A DNA stretch of 64,000 nucleotides from DAHUZL01 sp035533215 (GCA_035533215.1 DATLUG010000029.1:74027-138026); one strand, 5' to 3'; shown: positions 35,433 through 44,346, counted from the stretch's first letter. The notes: a model not told the origin generated them from the letters alone. Numbers and translations are program-made.

Positions 35433-36244
35433 CCGGCCCGAGGACCCTGCGCCTCGGCCATCTGTACCCGCTCCAGATGAGCATCTACGGGGACCTCGGC
35501 AACGTCCTGTGCCTGGTGCGGCGGGCGGCGTGGCGGGGGTGGCGGCTGGAGGTGGTGCCGATCGGGCCCGGCGCCGCCGACGGTCGGCTCGCCGCCGGCT
35601 GTGACGGATTCTTCTTCGGGGGCGGCCAGGATCGCGACGAGGCCCAGGTGGCGGAGGATCTCCGGGCCTTCAAGGCCGCGGCGCTCCGGGACGCGGTCGC
35701 GGCCGGACGTCCGCTGCTCGCCGTCTGCGGCGGCTACCAGCTGCTCGGGACCCACTACCGACCCGCGGCCGGCGACGCCGTCGCCGGCCTCGGGCTCCTC
35801 GACCTCCGCACCGAGGCCGGCCGCCGCCGCGCCGTGGGCAACGTCGTGGTTCGCCCCGACCCCGTCCTCGGCCTGGGCCCCGCGGTGCTGGTCGGTTTCG
35901 AGAACCACAGCGGCCGGACCTTCCTCGGCCCGGGGCTGCGCCCGCTCGGACGGACGACGATCGGGGCCGGCAACAACGGGGCCGACGGTGGGGAGGGGGT
36001 CGTGGCCGGGAGCATCGTCGGCACCTACCTGCACGGACCGGTGCTGCCCCGCAACCCCGCCCTCGCCGACTGGTGGCTGGCTCGGGCCCTGGACCCGACC
36101 ACTCCCACCGGGCTCGGACCGCTCGACGACACCGCGGAGCGCTGGGCCCACGAGCGGGGCGTGGCCCAGGCGCACCGCGAGCGGGGCCGTCGGCAGGTGG
36201 CGGCCCTCAGGCGCTGGCGCCGCCGGCCACCCGCCCCCGCCTGA
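35429..36244 (+). CDS. gatD: Lipid II isoglutaminyl synthase, GatD glutamine amidotransferase subunit
   Basis: A 271-residue class-I glutamine amidotransferase-like protein of the CobB/GatD type. Visible features are MSIYGDLGNV, FFGGGQDRDEAQV, the nucleophile Cys in LLAVCGGYQLLG (about 95-106) and the catalytic His in VGTYLHGPVLPRNP. It releases ammonia from glutamine for MurT. Its stop is directly followed (back to back) by the stop of the minus-strand lipoprotein gene. Confidence 0.94.
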   Translation: MTGPRTLRLGHLYPLQMSIYGDLGNVLCLVRRAAWRGWRLEVVPIGPGAADGRLAAGCDGFFFGGGQDRDEAQVAEDLRAFKAAALRDAVAAGRPLLAVCGGYQLLGTHYRPAAGDAVAGLGLLDLRTEAGRRRAVGNVVVRPDPVLGLGPAVLVGFENHSGRTFLGPGLRPLGRTTIGAGNNGADGGEGVVAGSIVGTYLHGPVLPRNPALADWWLARALDPTTPTGLGPLDDTAERWAHERGVAQAHRERGRRQVAALRRWRRRPPAPA

Positions 36245-37264
36245 TCAGAAGAGGCCCGAAGAGAGGCGGCCGAGCGCGGACATCGGCCGGGTGTGACCGG
36301 GCGCGGCCAGGCGCACCGCGGCACCGTACCCGGACCACCGTGCGGTCACGGCCAGGGTGACGCCCAGGGTCCCCTGGGGGAGGGTGAGTCCGGTGCCACC
36401 GGTGGGCCCCGCCCCTCCACCGGCGGTGGGCGCCGGGGAGGGCGCGGGCGGCGTCGGCCCGGGCGAGGGCGAGAGCAGCCCGGTGGGGAGCGCCCGCGCG
36501 ATCGCGCCGAAGTCGACGGAGAAGCCGATGCGGATCGTCGCCCGGTCGAGGCGCCCGGTCGACCGGGTGATCCAGCTGTCGACGCTGATCGAGGGGCTCC
36601 CGATCGCGTCCAGGAGCTGACCCAACTGGACGCGCCTGGCGGCGCCGCCCGGCGCCGCCGCCAGGGCCGCACCGAGCGACTGCTGGAGGTAGGCGGCGAT
36701 GGGGGCGCCGGCCGCCGCCCCGTGGTAGTGCTCGGTCGCCAGACCATCCTCGGTCGCCGGCCCGACGTCGCGCGGGGAGACGAGTCGGGTGGCCGCGGCG
36801 GCCAGGGTCTGGCCCAGGACGACCGCCGTGCGCTGGGCCGCCGCGCCCGCGGTGGGCAGGGTCGTGCGGTACCAGCCGCTGCCGCCCGGGGAGACGTAGC
36901 CGGCGGGGCCGATGCGCAGGATCCGCATGTCCGTGAGGCCGAGGGCCGGCACGGCCAGGGTCAGCTCCTGCGCATCCCCGCCGGCCCGCAGGGCGGTGAA
37001 ATCGACGGCGAGACGGTCCCCGACCCGCGCCAGCGCCTGCCGCTCCGCCACCGATACCCCGCGCAGGCGGCTGGGGTCGAGTCCGAGCGCGAAGGACCCC
37101 GTCGTCCGGTAGCTGAGACGCGCCGCCAAACGCTCGGCGATGACTGCCACCTGACGGGGGCTGTGCCCAGCGAGACGGTCCGGGGACGAGGGGCCGCACC
37201 CGGCAAGGACGCCGACCGCGGCCAGGGCCACCAGCGGCCAGGCCCGGTGGGTGCGCACTTGCAT
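36245..37264 (-). CDS. Lipoprotein, possibly LppX/LprG-like
   Basis: A 339-residue secreted lipoprotein: signal peptide with lipobox LAGC (about residue 23), then alternating beta strands and helices, ending in a Pro/Gly-rich linker (PSPGPTPPAPSPAPTAGGG) and a short beta domain. The layout (DFTALRAG, VPALGLTDMRILRIG, GWYRTTLP) recalls mycobacterial LppX/LprAFG-type lipid-carrier lipoproteins, but the match is weak. ATG 37264 begins the signal peptide directly. It is divergent from ppk and convergent with gatD. Confidence 0.72.
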   Translation of the reverse strand: MQVRTHRAWPLVALAAVGVLAGCGPSSPDRLAGHSPRQVAVIAERLAARLSYRTTGSFALGLDPSRLRGVSVAERQALARVGDRLAVDFTALRAGGDAQELTLAVPALGLTDMRILRIGPAGYVSPGGSGWYRTTLPTAGAAAQRTAVVLGQTLAAAATRLVSPRDVGPATEDGLATEHYHGAAAGAPIAAYLQQSLGAALAAAPGGAARRVQLGQLLDAIGSPSISVDSWITRSTGRLDRATIRIGFSVDFGAIARALPTGLLSPSPGPTPPAPSPAPTAGGGAGPTGGTGLTLPQGTLGVTLAVTARWSGYGAAVRLAAPGHTRPMSALGRLSSGLF

Positions 37265-37365
37265 CGCCAGCCATCCTACCCCACCATCGTCCAAGGGGCC
37301 CTCGATCGGGCCCACCGCCCGCGATGGGCGGGACCGATCGGGCCGGCGCCCGCGGGGAGGTGGCG

Positions 37366-39480
37366 ATGCGGGTGGACGCTGAGGTGGCGGCGGCGGCGCC
37401 CGAGCCCGCGCCGGTCCCGGCTGCCATCGACGACCCCGCCCACTACCTCAATCGGGAGCTCAGCTGGCTCGACTTCAACACCCGGGTCCTGGCCGAGGCT
37501 CAGGACCCGCGGGTGCCGCTGCTGGAGCGGCTGCGCTTCATCGCGATCACCGCCAGCAACCTCGACGAGTTCTACATGGTTCGGGTGGCGGGGCTGAAGC
37601 GGCAGGCGGCCGAGCGGGTGCAGGCCACCCACGCCGACGCCATGCCCCCCACCCGGCAGCTGGCGGCGATCCGCGAGCGCGCGTCCCAGATGGTGGCGGC
37701 GGAGATGCGCTGCCTCGCTGCCGACCTGGCCCCGGCCCTGGGCGCCAGCGGGATCCGCCTGGTGCTGCCCGGAACCCCGATCGGCCGCACCGAGGCCCGC
37801 GCCTGCAAGGACTACTTCGACCGCCAGCTCTACCCCCTCCTCACCCCCCTCGCGGTCGACCCCGCCCACCCCTTCCCGTACCTCAGCAACCTCTCGCTGT
37901 CCCTGGCGGTGCTGCTCCGGGACCCCGACGAGCGCACCATGCACTTCGCCCGGGTCAAGGTGCCCTCCGCGGTTCCCCGCTTCTTCCGTCTGCCCGACCG
38001 AGCGGTGTTCGTCCCCCTGGAACGGATCATCGCTGACCACCTCCCGGAGCTCTTCCCGGGAATGGAGATCGTCGCCCACGCCGAGTTCCGGGTCACCCGC
38101 GACGCCGACCTCGACGTCGACGAGGACGAGCCCAACCTGCTGTCCGCCATCGAGCAGGAGCTGCGGGAGCGGCGGTTCGGGGCGATCGTGCGGCTGGAGG
38201 TCGCGGCCTCGATGCCGAAGGAGATCCGGGCCATGCTCCAGGACGAGCTGGAGCTGGAGGACGACGCCATCCAGCGGGTCGCGGGCCTGCTCGACTGCAC
38301 CGGCCTGGAGAGCGTCCTGGCCCGCCTGGAGCGGCCCGACCTCTCCTACCCCCGCTTCACCCCGTCCACCCCGCCCCGGCTGCTGACGGTGCAGGACCAG
38401 GACACCGACCTCTTCACCATCCTCCGCCGCGGCGATCTCTTCGTGCACCACCCCTACGACTCCTTCGCCGCCACCACCGAGCGCTTCATCGAGCAGGCCG
38501 CCCGCGATCCTCGGGTGGTGGCGATCAAGCAGACGCTGTACCGCACCAGCGGCGACACCCCGCTCATCGACGCCCTCACCCGCGCCGCCGAGGACGGCAA
38601 GCAGGTGGTGGTCCTGGTGGAGATCAAGGCCCGCTTCGACGAGCAGAACAACATCCGATGGGCGCGCCAGCTGGAGCGGGTGGGCGCCCACGTCGCCTAC
38701 GGCGTCGCCGGCCTCAAGACCCACGCCAAGCTGGCTCTGGTGGTGCGCCAGGAGGAGACCGGGGTCCGCCACTACGCCCACATCGGCACCGGCAACTACA
38801 ACGCGCTGACGGCTCGGCTCTACACCGATTTCGGCCTGCTCACCGCCGACCCCCGGCTGACCTCGGAGATCGCCGACGTCTTCAACTACCTCACCGGCTA
38901 CTCCCGCAAGCGCGACTATCGGGAGCTCTGGGTGGCTCCGCTCAACGTGATGGACAACCTGGAGCGGGCGATCGACCGCGAGATCGTCAACCACCGCGCC
39001 GGCCGGCCGGCCGGGATCCTGCTCAAGGTCAACGCGATCGCCGACGAGCGTGCCATCCGCGCCTGCTACCGGGCGGCCGCGGCCGGGGTCCAGATCCGCA
39101 TCCTGGCCCGCGGCATCTGCGCGCTGATCCCGGGCATCGCCGGGCTCAGCGAGCGCATCGAGGTGCACAGCGTCATCGGTCGTTTCCTGGAACACTCGCG
39201 AGCCTTCGTCTTCACCGCCGGGGGCGAGCCGGAGTGTTTCATCGGCTCCGCCGACCTGCTCGGCCGCAACCTGTACCGCCGGGTGGAGTGCGTCATCCCG
39301 GTGCGCGATCCGGCGGCAGCCCGAGAGCTCCGCCAGGTGCTGGAGCTGTACTGGGCCGACCGCCGTCAGAGCTGGCGGCTCGGTGCCGACGGCAGCTGGT
39401 CGCGGCTGGACCCGGTGACCGCCGCCCAGGGGGTGCAGGAGCGCCTGGTGGAGCGGGTCCGGGCCCGTCCCTTGGTGTGA
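37366..39480 (+). CDS. ppk: Polyphosphate kinase 1
   Basis: A 704-residue PPK1, which reversibly builds inorganic polyphosphate from ATP. It has the NRELSWLDFNTRVL N-domain start, FIAITASNLDEFYMVRVAG, the head domain, and the two catalytic phospholipase-D-like cores including the autophosphorylated-His region (GLKTHAKLALVV with HIGTGNYN) and the late ARGICALIPG. GGGGAGG lies six bases before ATG 37366; the upstream open frame is not needed. It suggests polyphosphate storage or signalling. Confidence 0.96.
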   Translation: MRVDAEVAAAAPEPAPVPAAIDDPAHYLNRELSWLDFNTRVLAEAQDPRVPLLERLRFIAITASNLDEFYMVRVAGLKRQAAERVQATHADAMPPTRQLAAIRERASQMVAAEMRCLAADLAPALGASGIRLVLPGTPIGRTEARACKDYFDRQLYPLLTPLAVDPAHPFPYLSNLSLSLAVLLRDPDERTMHFARVKVPSAVPRFFRLPDRAVFVPLERIIADHLPELFPGMEIVAHAEFRVTRDADLDVDEDEPNLLSAIEQELRERRFGAIVRLEVAASMPKEIRAMLQDELELEDDAIQRVAGLLDCTGLESVLARLERPDLSYPRFTPSTPPRLLTVQDQDTDLFTILRRGDLFVHHPYDSFAATTERFIEQAARDPRVVAIKQTLYRTSGDTPLIDALTRAAEDGKQVVVLVEIKARFDEQNNIRWARQLERVGAHVAYGVAGLKTHAKLALVVRQEETGVRHYAHIGTGNYNALTARLYTDFGLLTADPRLTSEIADVFNYLTGYSRKRDYRELWVAPLNVMDNLERAIDREIVNHRAGRPAGILLKVNAIADERAIRACYRAAAAGVQIRILARGICALIPGIAGLSERIEVHSVIGRFLEHSRAFVFTAGGEPECFIGSADLLGRNLYRRVECVIPVRDPAAARELRQVLELYWADRRQSWRLGADGSWSRLDPVTAAQGVQERLVERVRARPLV

Positions 39481-39484
39481 GCCG

Positions 39485-39895
39485 ATGACACTCGCGGTGG
39501 CGCTGACCTTCCTGCGCGGTCACCACCGCGCAGTGCTGGCCACCCGGCGCCGGGACGGCGGCCCCCAGCTCTCGCCGGTGTTGGCGGCGGTGGACGACGA
39601 CGAGTCGGTGCTGATCAGCACCAGGGAGACCGCGGTCAAGACCGGCAACGTCCTGCGCCGGCCCACTGCCTGCCTGCTGGTGCTCAGTGACGCATTCTTC
39701 GGCCCCTGGTGGACGCTGGAGGGATCGGTGACGGTGGAGCACCTTCCCGCCGCCCTGCCCACCCTGGAGCACTACTACCGGCTGGTGGGCGGCGAGCACC
39801 CCGACTGGGACGACTACCGCCGGGCGATGGAGCGCGAGCGTCGGGTGATCCTGCGCCTGCGGGCGGCGGCGGCCGGTCCGAAGGCCCAGGGCTGA
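39485..39895 (+). CDS. PPOX-class flavin/F420-dependent oxidoreductase
   Basis: A 136-residue split-barrel protein like the PPOX-class F420-dependent enzymes (TIGR03618 type). It has HHRAVLATRRRDGGPQLSPV, LISTRETAVKTGNVLRRP and a late WWTLEGSVTVEHLP. Family members bind F420, FMN or haem and reduce varied substrates; which cofactor applies is not decided by sequence. ATG 39485 lies five bases after the ppk stop, so it may be read with ppk. Confidence 0.82.
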   Translation: MTLAVALTFLRGHHRAVLATRRRDGGPQLSPVLAAVDDDESVLISTRETAVKTGNVLRRPTACLLVLSDAFFGPWWTLEGSVTVEHLPAALPTLEHYYRLVGGEHPDWDDYRRAMERERRVILRLRAAAAGPKAQG

Positions 39896-39963
39896 GCCCG
39901 GCAGGCGCGGCCGACTCCCCCCCGGCAGGGGCGCCGCCGCCGGCCGGCTCGGGCGCGGGGCCG

Positions 39964-40647
39964 ATGGCGCGGGTGGGCGCCGCCGCCGCCGCCCGGATCG
40001 AGCCCGACCTCCGCCTCGGGCTGGGCTCCGGGCGCACCGTGGGGTGCTTCCTGCACGCGCTCGCCCCCAGGATCGCGGCCGGGCTCCGGGTCCGGGCGGT
40101 GTGCACGTCGGTCGCGACCGAGCAGCTGGCGCGCGCGGTCGGGGTGGAGATCCTGAGCGGCGAGTCGGGGCCGCTCGACCTCGACGTCGACGGGGCCGAC
40201 GAGCTCGACGACGCCCTCCGCTGCCTCAAGGGCGGCGGGGGGGCCCTGCTCCGAGAGAAGGTGGTCGCCGCCAGCAGCCGCCGCCTGTGGATCCTGGTCA
40301 CGGCCGAGAAGCGAGTGGCACGGCTGGGCACCACCTTCGCCCTGCCGGTCGAGGTCCTCCCCTTCGGGTGGGAATGGACCCAGGAGAGGGTGCGCGGGCT
40401 GGGACTGGAGCCGACCCGGCGAGGCGGAGCCGACCCGGTCGCGACCGACAACGGCAACTTCCTGCTCGACTGCCGGGTCCCGGGCGGGGTGACGGACCCG
40501 GCCCGCCTCGACCGGGAGCTGCACGCCATTCCCGGGGTGATCGAGCACGGGCTCTTCCTCGGCCTCGCCACCGCGGCCCTGGTGGCACGCGGCGACGGGG
40601 TCGAGCAGATCGGCGACCTCAAGGCGGTCCGACCGGGCAGCGGCTGA
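39964..40647 (+). CDS. rpiA: Ribose-5-phosphate isomerase A
   Basis: A 227-residue RpiA interconverting ribose-5-phosphate and ribulose-5-phosphate. It has LGLGSGRTVGCF (phosphate-binding), CTSVATEQLARAVG, the DVDGADELD motif, GGGGALLREKVVA with the catalytic Glu/Lys and VTDNGNFLLDC-like ATDNGNFLLDCR. ATG 39964 matches the family N-terminus; the longer upstream open frame overlaps the PPOX gene and is low complexity. It links Gnd (ribulose-5-phosphate) with Prs (ribose-5-phosphate) encoded elsewhere in the window. Confidence 0.92.
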   Translation: MARVGAAAAARIEPDLRLGLGSGRTVGCFLHALAPRIAAGLRVRAVCTSVATEQLARAVGVEILSGESGPLDLDVDGADELDDALRCLKGGGGALLREKVVAASSRRLWILVTAEKRVARLGTTFALPVEVLPFGWEWTQERVRGLGLEPTRRGGADPVATDNGNFLLDCRVPGGVTDPARLDRELHAIPGVIEHGLFLGLATAALVARGDGVEQIGDLKAVRPGSG

Positions 40648-40661
40648 CCGCCGCGCCGGCG

Positions 40662-40698
40662 CCGCCCCCGGCCGCGGTGCGCCGCCGGCCGGGGGCGG
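40662..40698. terminator. Strong bidirectional terminator hairpin after rpiA
   Basis: CCGCCCCCGGCCG (40662-40674) is a perfect complement of CGGCCGGGGGCGG (40686-40698) across an 11-base loop; outer GACCGCC/GGCGGTC sequences extend the pairing. It fills the space between the rpiA stop and the stop of the convergent membrane protein gene. Confidence 0.7.
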
Positions 40699-41220
40699 TC
40701 AGCGCTCGGGCACCACCGCGGTGCCGCGCCGGCGCCAGCGCGACAGCCCCCCGCTCAGGAGCAGCGGGATCCCCACCGCTCCCAGCGCGGTGATGACCGC
40801 GATCCCGTTGGGGAGCTGGTGCGCGTTCTCCATCCCGATGAAGGAGAACACCGCCGCCAGCACCGCCGTCACCACGACCACGACGAATCCCAGCCAGAAG
40901 ACGAGGAGCTGGTGCTCCTCGCGGCTGAGCAGGAAATCCGGCCATCGCCCGTGCACGAAGCGATAGACATTGACCCCGGCGAGGCCGTTCAGGGCCAGGC
41001 TGCTGACGAAGGCGCTGATGGCGATGCCGAGCCGGAAGGCGCCGAGGTGCAGGATCACCCAGGCGGAGGCGTTGACCACCAGCAGCCCCACCGGGGTGGC
41101 CAGCCCGATCAAGGGCAGGATGCAGCTGCGACGGTCCTGCGGCAGCGGCACGAACAGGCCGCCCGCGACCGCGCGACGGGCACGCCGCCCCCGCAGCCGT
41201 CCCTGCCGTGTCTCCTCCAT
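40699..41220 (-). CDS. Membrane protein of unknown function (four helices)
   Basis: A 173-residue protein with about four membrane helices (about 34-52, 57-78, 105-127, 138-155), a basic Arg-rich N-terminus and FVHGRWPDFLLSREEHQLLVFWLG between helices two and three. No family was recognised. It is monocistronic, convergent with rpiA and divergent from the MarP-like gene. Confidence 0.65.
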   Translation of the reverse strand: MEETRQGRLRGRRARRAVAGGLFVPLPQDRRSCILPLIGLATPVGLLVVNASAWVILHLGAFRLGIAISAFVSSLALNGLAGVNVYRFVHGRWPDFLLSREEHQLLVFWLGFVVVVVTAVLAAVFSFIGMENAHQLPNGIAVITALGAVGIPLLLSGGLSRWRRRGTAVVPER

Positions 41221-41342
41221 CGAGCCCGCGGTGCTCCCCTGCGGTGGCGCCTGAACGCGGACGGGACGGCGTCGCCCGTGCGGTCAGCCCCCAGCCTACG
41301 GGAGACGGGGACGCGGGTCGCCGGGGATGATGGCGGGAGCCG

Positions 41343-42518
41343 ATGGACCTGCTCGACCTCGCCTGCCTGGCCGTGATCCTCCTCGCCGTCGTGTCCGGGT
41401 ACCGCCGCGGGCTCACCCTGGGGGGGCTCACCGCCATCGGCTTCCTCGGCGGGCTGGCGGGTGGGGCGGTGCTCGCCGCGCTGGTCCCGCCCCATCTGCC
41501 CGCCCTCAGTCCCACCGCGCGCTCGGTGGTGGCGATCGCCCTGCTGCTGGGCGGGGCCCTGGTCGGCAACGCCGCCGGGGCGGGGCTGGGCGTCCGCCTG
41601 CGGCGTTCGGCGCTCCGCACCCGCCTGGGCCGTCTCGACTCCTGGCTGGGCGCAGGCTTCGGCGCCGCCGCCACCCTGCTGGTGGTGTGGTTCCTCGGGC
41701 TCACGTTCTCGACCGGGCCGATCCCCCAGCTGAGCGCCGCGATCCAGCGCTCGGTCGTCATCCGCACCCTCGACGCCCACGTCCCCCGCCCGGCCGGGGT
41801 GTTCGCGAGCCTCCAGCAGCTGCTGGCCGCGGTCCCCTTCCCGGAGGTGTTCGTCAACCTGGTGCCACCCCTGCCCGGCCCGGTGCCGGCGCCCCGCGAC
41901 CTCGCCGGCCTGCCGGGGGTGGTCCGGGCCGCCGCCGTGACGGTGCGGGTGGTGAGCAGCGGGTGCGGCGGCGTCGACGAGGGCAGCGGCTTCCCGATCG
42001 CGGGCGGCCTGATCCTCACCAACGCCCACGTGGTCGCGGGCGCCAGCCAGGTCGTGGTCCAGCCACCGGGCGGCCGGTCCGTCGCCGCCACCGTGGTGGT
42101 GTTCGACCCCCTCCGCGACGTCGCCCTGCTCCGGGCTGCGGGTCTCCACCTCGACGCCCTCCGCTTCGGATCCGCCGGGGGGCGCGGCGCCACCGGGGCG
42201 GTGGTCGGCTATCCCGGCGGCGGGGCGGAGCGAGTGGTGGCGGCGGCGAGCCGCGGCACCCTCGACGCCGTCGGCCGCGACATCTACGCCCAGGCGATCG
42301 TCACCCGCCCGATCGAGGTGCTCGACGCCGACATCCGTCCCGGCAACTCCGGGGGGCCGTTCCTCGCCCGCGACGGCCGGGTCATCGGCGTCGTCTTCGC
42401 CAAGTCCACGGTGACCCCGGGGCTGGGGTTCGCCCTCACCCCGGCCGAGGTGCGTCCCGACGTCCACCGGGCCGTCCGCCGGCGTCGGGCGGTGTCGACC
42501 GAGGGCTGCGTCGCGTGA
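41343..42518 (+). CDS. MarP-like CvpA-domain membrane serine protease
   Basis: A 391-residue protein: four N-terminal membrane helices of the CvpA type (about 1-160) and an extracytoplasmic trypsin-like domain (about 190-390). The catalytic triad is visible: His in TNAHVVAG (about 229), Asp in DPLRDVALL and Ser in PGNSGGP (about 336). A Cys near residue 204 (SSGCGGVDEG) and one at the C-terminus (TEGCVA) match the disulfide pair of Mycobacterium MarP (Rv3671c), which activates under acid or oxidative stress and cleaves cell-wall hydrolases. Function here is by homology. The catalytic residues are intact. Confidence 0.9.
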   Translation: MDLLDLACLAVILLAVVSGYRRGLTLGGLTAIGFLGGLAGGAVLAALVPPHLPALSPTARSVVAIALLLGGALVGNAAGAGLGVRLRRSALRTRLGRLDSWLGAGFGAAATLLVVWFLGLTFSTGPIPQLSAAIQRSVVIRTLDAHVPRPAGVFASLQQLLAAVPFPEVFVNLVPPLPGPVPAPRDLAGLPGVVRAAAVTVRVVSSGCGGVDEGSGFPIAGGLILTNAHVVAGASQVVVQPPGGRSVAATVVVFDPLRDVALLRAAGLHLDALRFGSAGGRGATGAVVGYPGGGAERVVAAASRGTLDAVGRDIYAQAIVTRPIEVLDADIRPGNSGGPFLARDGRVIGVVFAKSTVTPGLGFALTPAEVRPDVHRAVRRRRAVSTEGCVA

Positions 42519-42570
42519 TCGCGGCGACGAACAGGCGGCCCCCCCATTCCGTAGAGAGACTATGGAGACA

Positions 42571-42591
42571 GACTAGTGAGATAAACTAGTC
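42571..42591. promoter_or_regulatory. Palindromic operator overlapping the marR -10 box
   Basis: GACTAGT (42571-42577) and ACTAGTC (42585-42591) are perfect inverted repeats with a seven-base spacer; the whole 21-bp site ends three bases before the marR ATG. The candidate -10 TAAACT (42582-42587) lies inside it, seven bases before the ATG, so binding of the MarR dimer would block its own leaderless promoter. The AT-richness stands out from the neighbourhood. Confidence 0.7.
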
Positions 42592-42594
42592 ATC

Positions 42595-43074
42595 ATGGTT
42601 CGGACCCCCTCCCCCCGGCCGCTGCCCGCCACCGCCCTCCCGGGGCGGACGTCGGGGGTCGCCGCCCTCGCCGACGAGCTGCGCCCGGTGCTGGTGCGGC
42701 TCGGCCGCCGGCTCCGCCAGGAGCCCGTCATCCCCGAGCTGGGCTCGGCCCACGCCGCGGTGCTGACGGCGCTCGGCCACGGGCCGGTCACGGTCGGCGA
42801 GCTGGCGGCCCGGGAGCAGATGCGGGTGCCCTCGATCGTCGTCCTGCTCGCCCCCCTGGAGGCCCGCGGCCTGGTCCGGCGCAGCCCCGACCCCGCCGAC
42901 CGCCGCCGGGTGTGGATCACCCGCACCGTCGAGGGCGACCGGCTGGCGCTGACCGCCCGGCGGGCGCGCACCGCCTGGCTGGCCGCCCAGCTCCAGCGGC
43001 TCGACAGCACCGAGCGGCTGCTGGTCGCCCGGGCGCTGCCGGCCTTGGAGCGGCTCCTGCTCGAGGAGCTCTGA
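42595..43074 (+). CDS. MarR-family transcriptional regulator
   Basis: A 159-residue winged-helix regulator: helix region LGSAHAAVLTALGHGPVTVGELAAREQMRVPSIVVLLAPLEARGLV followed by the wing DPADRRRVWITRT (the conserved D-x-R motif). MarR dimers usually repress until an aromatic or oxidant ligand binds. A perfect palindrome lies just upstream, so it probably represses itself and the MFS exporter downstream (starts two bases after its stop). The ATG at 42595 lacks a Shine-Dalgarno. Confidence 0.9.
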   Translation: MVRTPSPRPLPATALPGRTSGVAALADELRPVLVRLGRRLRQEPVIPELGSAHAAVLTALGHGPVTVGELAAREQMRVPSIVVLLAPLEARGLVRRSPDPADRRRVWITRTVEGDRLALTARRARTAWLAAQLQRLDSTERLLVARALPALERLLLEEL

Positions 43075-43076
43075 CG

Positions 43077-44324
43077 GTGGCGCTGCGGGATGTCGGCCAG
43101 CGCACGTTCCTGGCCCTCGGCACCCACAACTACCGGCTCTTCTTCGCCGGCCAGCTGGTCTCGGTGACCGGCACCTGGGTGCAGACCACCGCCCAGGCCT
43201 GGCTCATCCTCCAGCTGACCCACTCACCGCTGATGCTCGGCCTGCTGGTCACGGTGCAGTTCCTGCCGGTCACCCTGGCCGGCCCCTTCGGGGGGGTGGT
43301 CGCCGACCGCCTGCCCAAGCGGGGGGTCCTGATCGCCACCCAGAGCGCGTTCGCGGCCGCCGCCGCGGTCCTCGCCGCCCTCACCTGGATCGGCCACCCC
43401 CACCCCGCCGTGATCTTCGCCGTGGTGTTCTGCTTCGGGGTGATCAACGTCATCGACGGGCCCACCCGCCAGGCCTTCGTGACGGAGATGGTGGGGCGCC
43501 CCCAGCTGCCCAACGCGGTCGCGCTGAACTCGTTGGCGTTCAACTCCGCCCGGGTGGTGGGACCGGCGGTGGCGGGCGTCCTGATCGGGACCGTCGGGGT
43601 GAGCCTGTGCTTCGCCCTCAACGCGCTGTCCTATGTGGCCGTCATCGTCGGCCTGGCGCTGATCCGCAGCGACCTCCTGCACCGGCCCGACCGGTCGAGG
43701 GCGGTGCCGGCGGGTGTCCTCCGTCAGCTCCGCGAGGGGGTGGCCTACGTGCGCCAGACCCCCGACATCGCCCTGGCGATCGGGCTGATGGCGGTGGTCT
43801 CCGCCTTCAGCCTCAACTTCTCCATCTTCCTGCCGGCCCTGGCCCGGACGACCCTGCACGTCGGCGCCTCCGGGTTCGGGCTGCTCAGCACCGCCCTCGG
43901 GGCAGGGGCCCTGCTGGGGGCGCTGGGAGTCGCCTATCGCGGCCGGGCGGACTGGCGGCCGCTCCTGGTCGGCTGCGCGGGCCTGGGACTGTTCATGATC
44001 CTGGCCGGGCGCGCCCCCGGACTGCCCCTGGCGATGGTCTGGCTGGCGCTCGCCGGCGCCGGCATGATCACCTACAGCTCGATGACCAACAGCCTGCTGC
44101 AGATGCGCACCCCCGCCCACCTTCGGGGGCGGGTGATGGGGCTCTACCTGTGGATCTTCCTGGGCACGGCCCCGGTCGGGGGTCTGGTCACCGGCGCGGT
44201 CGAGCAGGCCGGGGGGGCGCCGCTGGCGATGACGGTGGGAGGGCTGCTCGCCCTCGGCACCGCGGCCGCGGGCGGAGCGGTCCTCCTCCGTCGCCGCCGG
44301 CCGGTCGCGAGCTGCGCCGCCTGA
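43077..44324 (+). CDS. MFS transporter, drug-exporter type
   Basis: A 415-residue transporter with about twelve membrane helices of the DHA3/enterobactin-exporter-like branch (NYRLFFAGQLVSVTGTWVQTTAQAWL start, GGVVADRLPKR motif A). It would export a toxic or signalling compound by proton antiport. GTG 43077 follows GAGGAG at nine bases. It is in an operon with the marR gene, so its expression is probably relieved by the MarR ligand. Confidence 0.92.
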   Translation: MALRDVGQRTFLALGTHNYRLFFAGQLVSVTGTWVQTTAQAWLILQLTHSPLMLGLLVTVQFLPVTLAGPFGGVVADRLPKRGVLIATQSAFAAAAAVLAALTWIGHPHPAVIFAVVFCFGVINVIDGPTRQAFVTEMVGRPQLPNAVALNSLAFNSARVVGPAVAGVLIGTVGVSLCFALNALSYVAVIVGLALIRSDLLHRPDRSRAVPAGVLRQLREGVAYVRQTPDIALAIGLMAVVSAFSLNFSIFLPALARTTLHVGASGFGLLSTALGAGALLGALGVAYRGRADWRPLLVGCAGLGLFMILAGRAPGLPLAMVWLALAGAGMITYSSMTNSLLQMRTPAHLRGRVMGLYLWIFLGTAPVGGLVTGAVEQAGGAPLAMTVGGLLALGTAAAGGAVLLRRRRPVASCAA

Positions 44325-44346
44325 CCCCGGCGGCAGGGTCAGGCGG
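44317..44346. terminator. Hairpin shared by two convergent genes, containing both stop codons
   Basis: CCGCCTGACCC (44317-44327) pairs perfectly with GGGTCAGGCGG (44336-44346) over an eight-base loop. The MFS stop (44322-44324) lies in one arm and the fabI stop (44339-44341) in the other. Confidence 0.65.
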
